In this document: in pieces, positions 13,665 through 13,836 of the stretch
How the letters are laid out: each line of letters opens with the position of its first letter
How positions within the stretch are numbered: position 1 is the first letter of the stretch
Assembly (NCBI GenBank): GCA_039184055.1
Contig: JBCDBH010000141.1
Coordinates: 1-13,836, forward strand
Direction of reading: 5' to 3'
DNA: 13,836 nt
Origin: JBCDBH01 sp039184055
GTDB lineage: Bacteria > Acidobacteriota > Thermoanaerobaculia > Multivoradales > J023
The notes under the pieces: model-generated
The model's input: only the letters and a program-made list of their open reading frames with translations
Database searches by the model: none
Told to the model about the DNA's origin: nothing
Program-made: the position numbers and the translations under genes

Positions 13665-13836
13665 ATGACACCTCGATTCCTCACGCTCTGCGTCACGGTT
13701 CTGGTCTTGTCGGGAGCGCTGCTGGCCCAGGCCCCGACCACCCTCAACTACCAGGGTCGGCTTCTCCAGAACACCGCGGATCAAGACGCTGCGACGGGTA
13801 CCGTCGAGATCCGTTTCTCGATCTGGACCGGGCCGG
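13665..13836 (+). CDS. Array paralogue 3: exported protein, 3' cut by window edge
   Basis: 57 codons are visible. Signal peptide MTPRFLTLCVTVLVLSGALLA (cleavage after 21) is followed by QAPTTLNYQGRLLQNTADQD and then ATGTVEIRFSIWTGP, the same constant module as in paralogues 1 and 2 (three amino-acid differences from paralogue 1 over 36 residues). The module (13728 onward) is a third copy in direct tandem. What follows it is outside the window; a DUF1554-type tip is expected by analogy. It starts 21 bases after the paralogue 2 stop, so probably lies in the same operon. Confidence 0.9.
   Translation, partial: MTPRFLTLCVTVLVLSGALLAQAPTTLNYQGRLLQNTADQDAATGTVEIRFSIWTGP

Overview
The window is GC-rich, densely coding bacterial chromosome. 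Several features together suggest a diderm, environmental lineage such as Acidobacteriota (Thermoanaerobaculia-like). These are the codon use, the sigma-54 two-component pair, the secreted proteins with DUF11, SdrD_B and DUF1554-type domains, and the GFESGDTSAW-type C-terminal tail. This placement is an inference from protein style. The window holds no rRNA, tRNA, CRISPR array or insertion sequence.

Left part (1-4720). A riboflavin/pteridine-type operon enters from the left edge. It contains a GTP cyclohydrolase II fused to a RibD-type reductase domain (5' end missing). This gene overlaps by four bases a zinc-ligand-poor medium-chain dehydrogenase. Converging on the operon, on the minus strand, is a two-gene signalling operon: a membrane sensor histidine kinase followed three bases later by a sigma-54-dependent response regulator with all hallmark motifs.

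Middle (4721-8421). A minus-strand gene for a secreted protein of unknown function ends at a clear intrinsic terminator upstream of the kinase. A divergent, comparatively AT-rich intergenic region of 540 bases follows and contains an 18-bp palindrome. Next is a plus-strand exported beta-propeller protein (NHL/SMP-30 like) in which twelve blade-like repeats can be counted. A 322-base intergenic region holds a hairpin and a 22-bp-period direct repeat upstream of the next gene.

Right part (8422-end). A large modular exported surface-type protein is followed at once by a 12-bp-stem terminator-like hairpin. After it comes a tandem array of at least three exported paralogues, the third cut by the window edge. 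Each begins with a nearly constant module (QTPTTLNYQGR...). The two complete paralogues then carry beta-strand repeats and C-terminal DUF1554, lectin-like domains that are much more variable. No transmembrane, LPXTG or beta-barrel anchor is visible in them. The layout of constant base, repeat stalk and variable cysteine-containing tip, in tandem and with near-identical DNA in the base, is the most interesting system here. It looks like a family of surface or fibre proteins diversifying by duplication, domain shuffling and gene conversion. The hairpin at the head of the array leaves almost no room for a separate promoter, so the array may be expressed by read-through from the large surface-protein gene.
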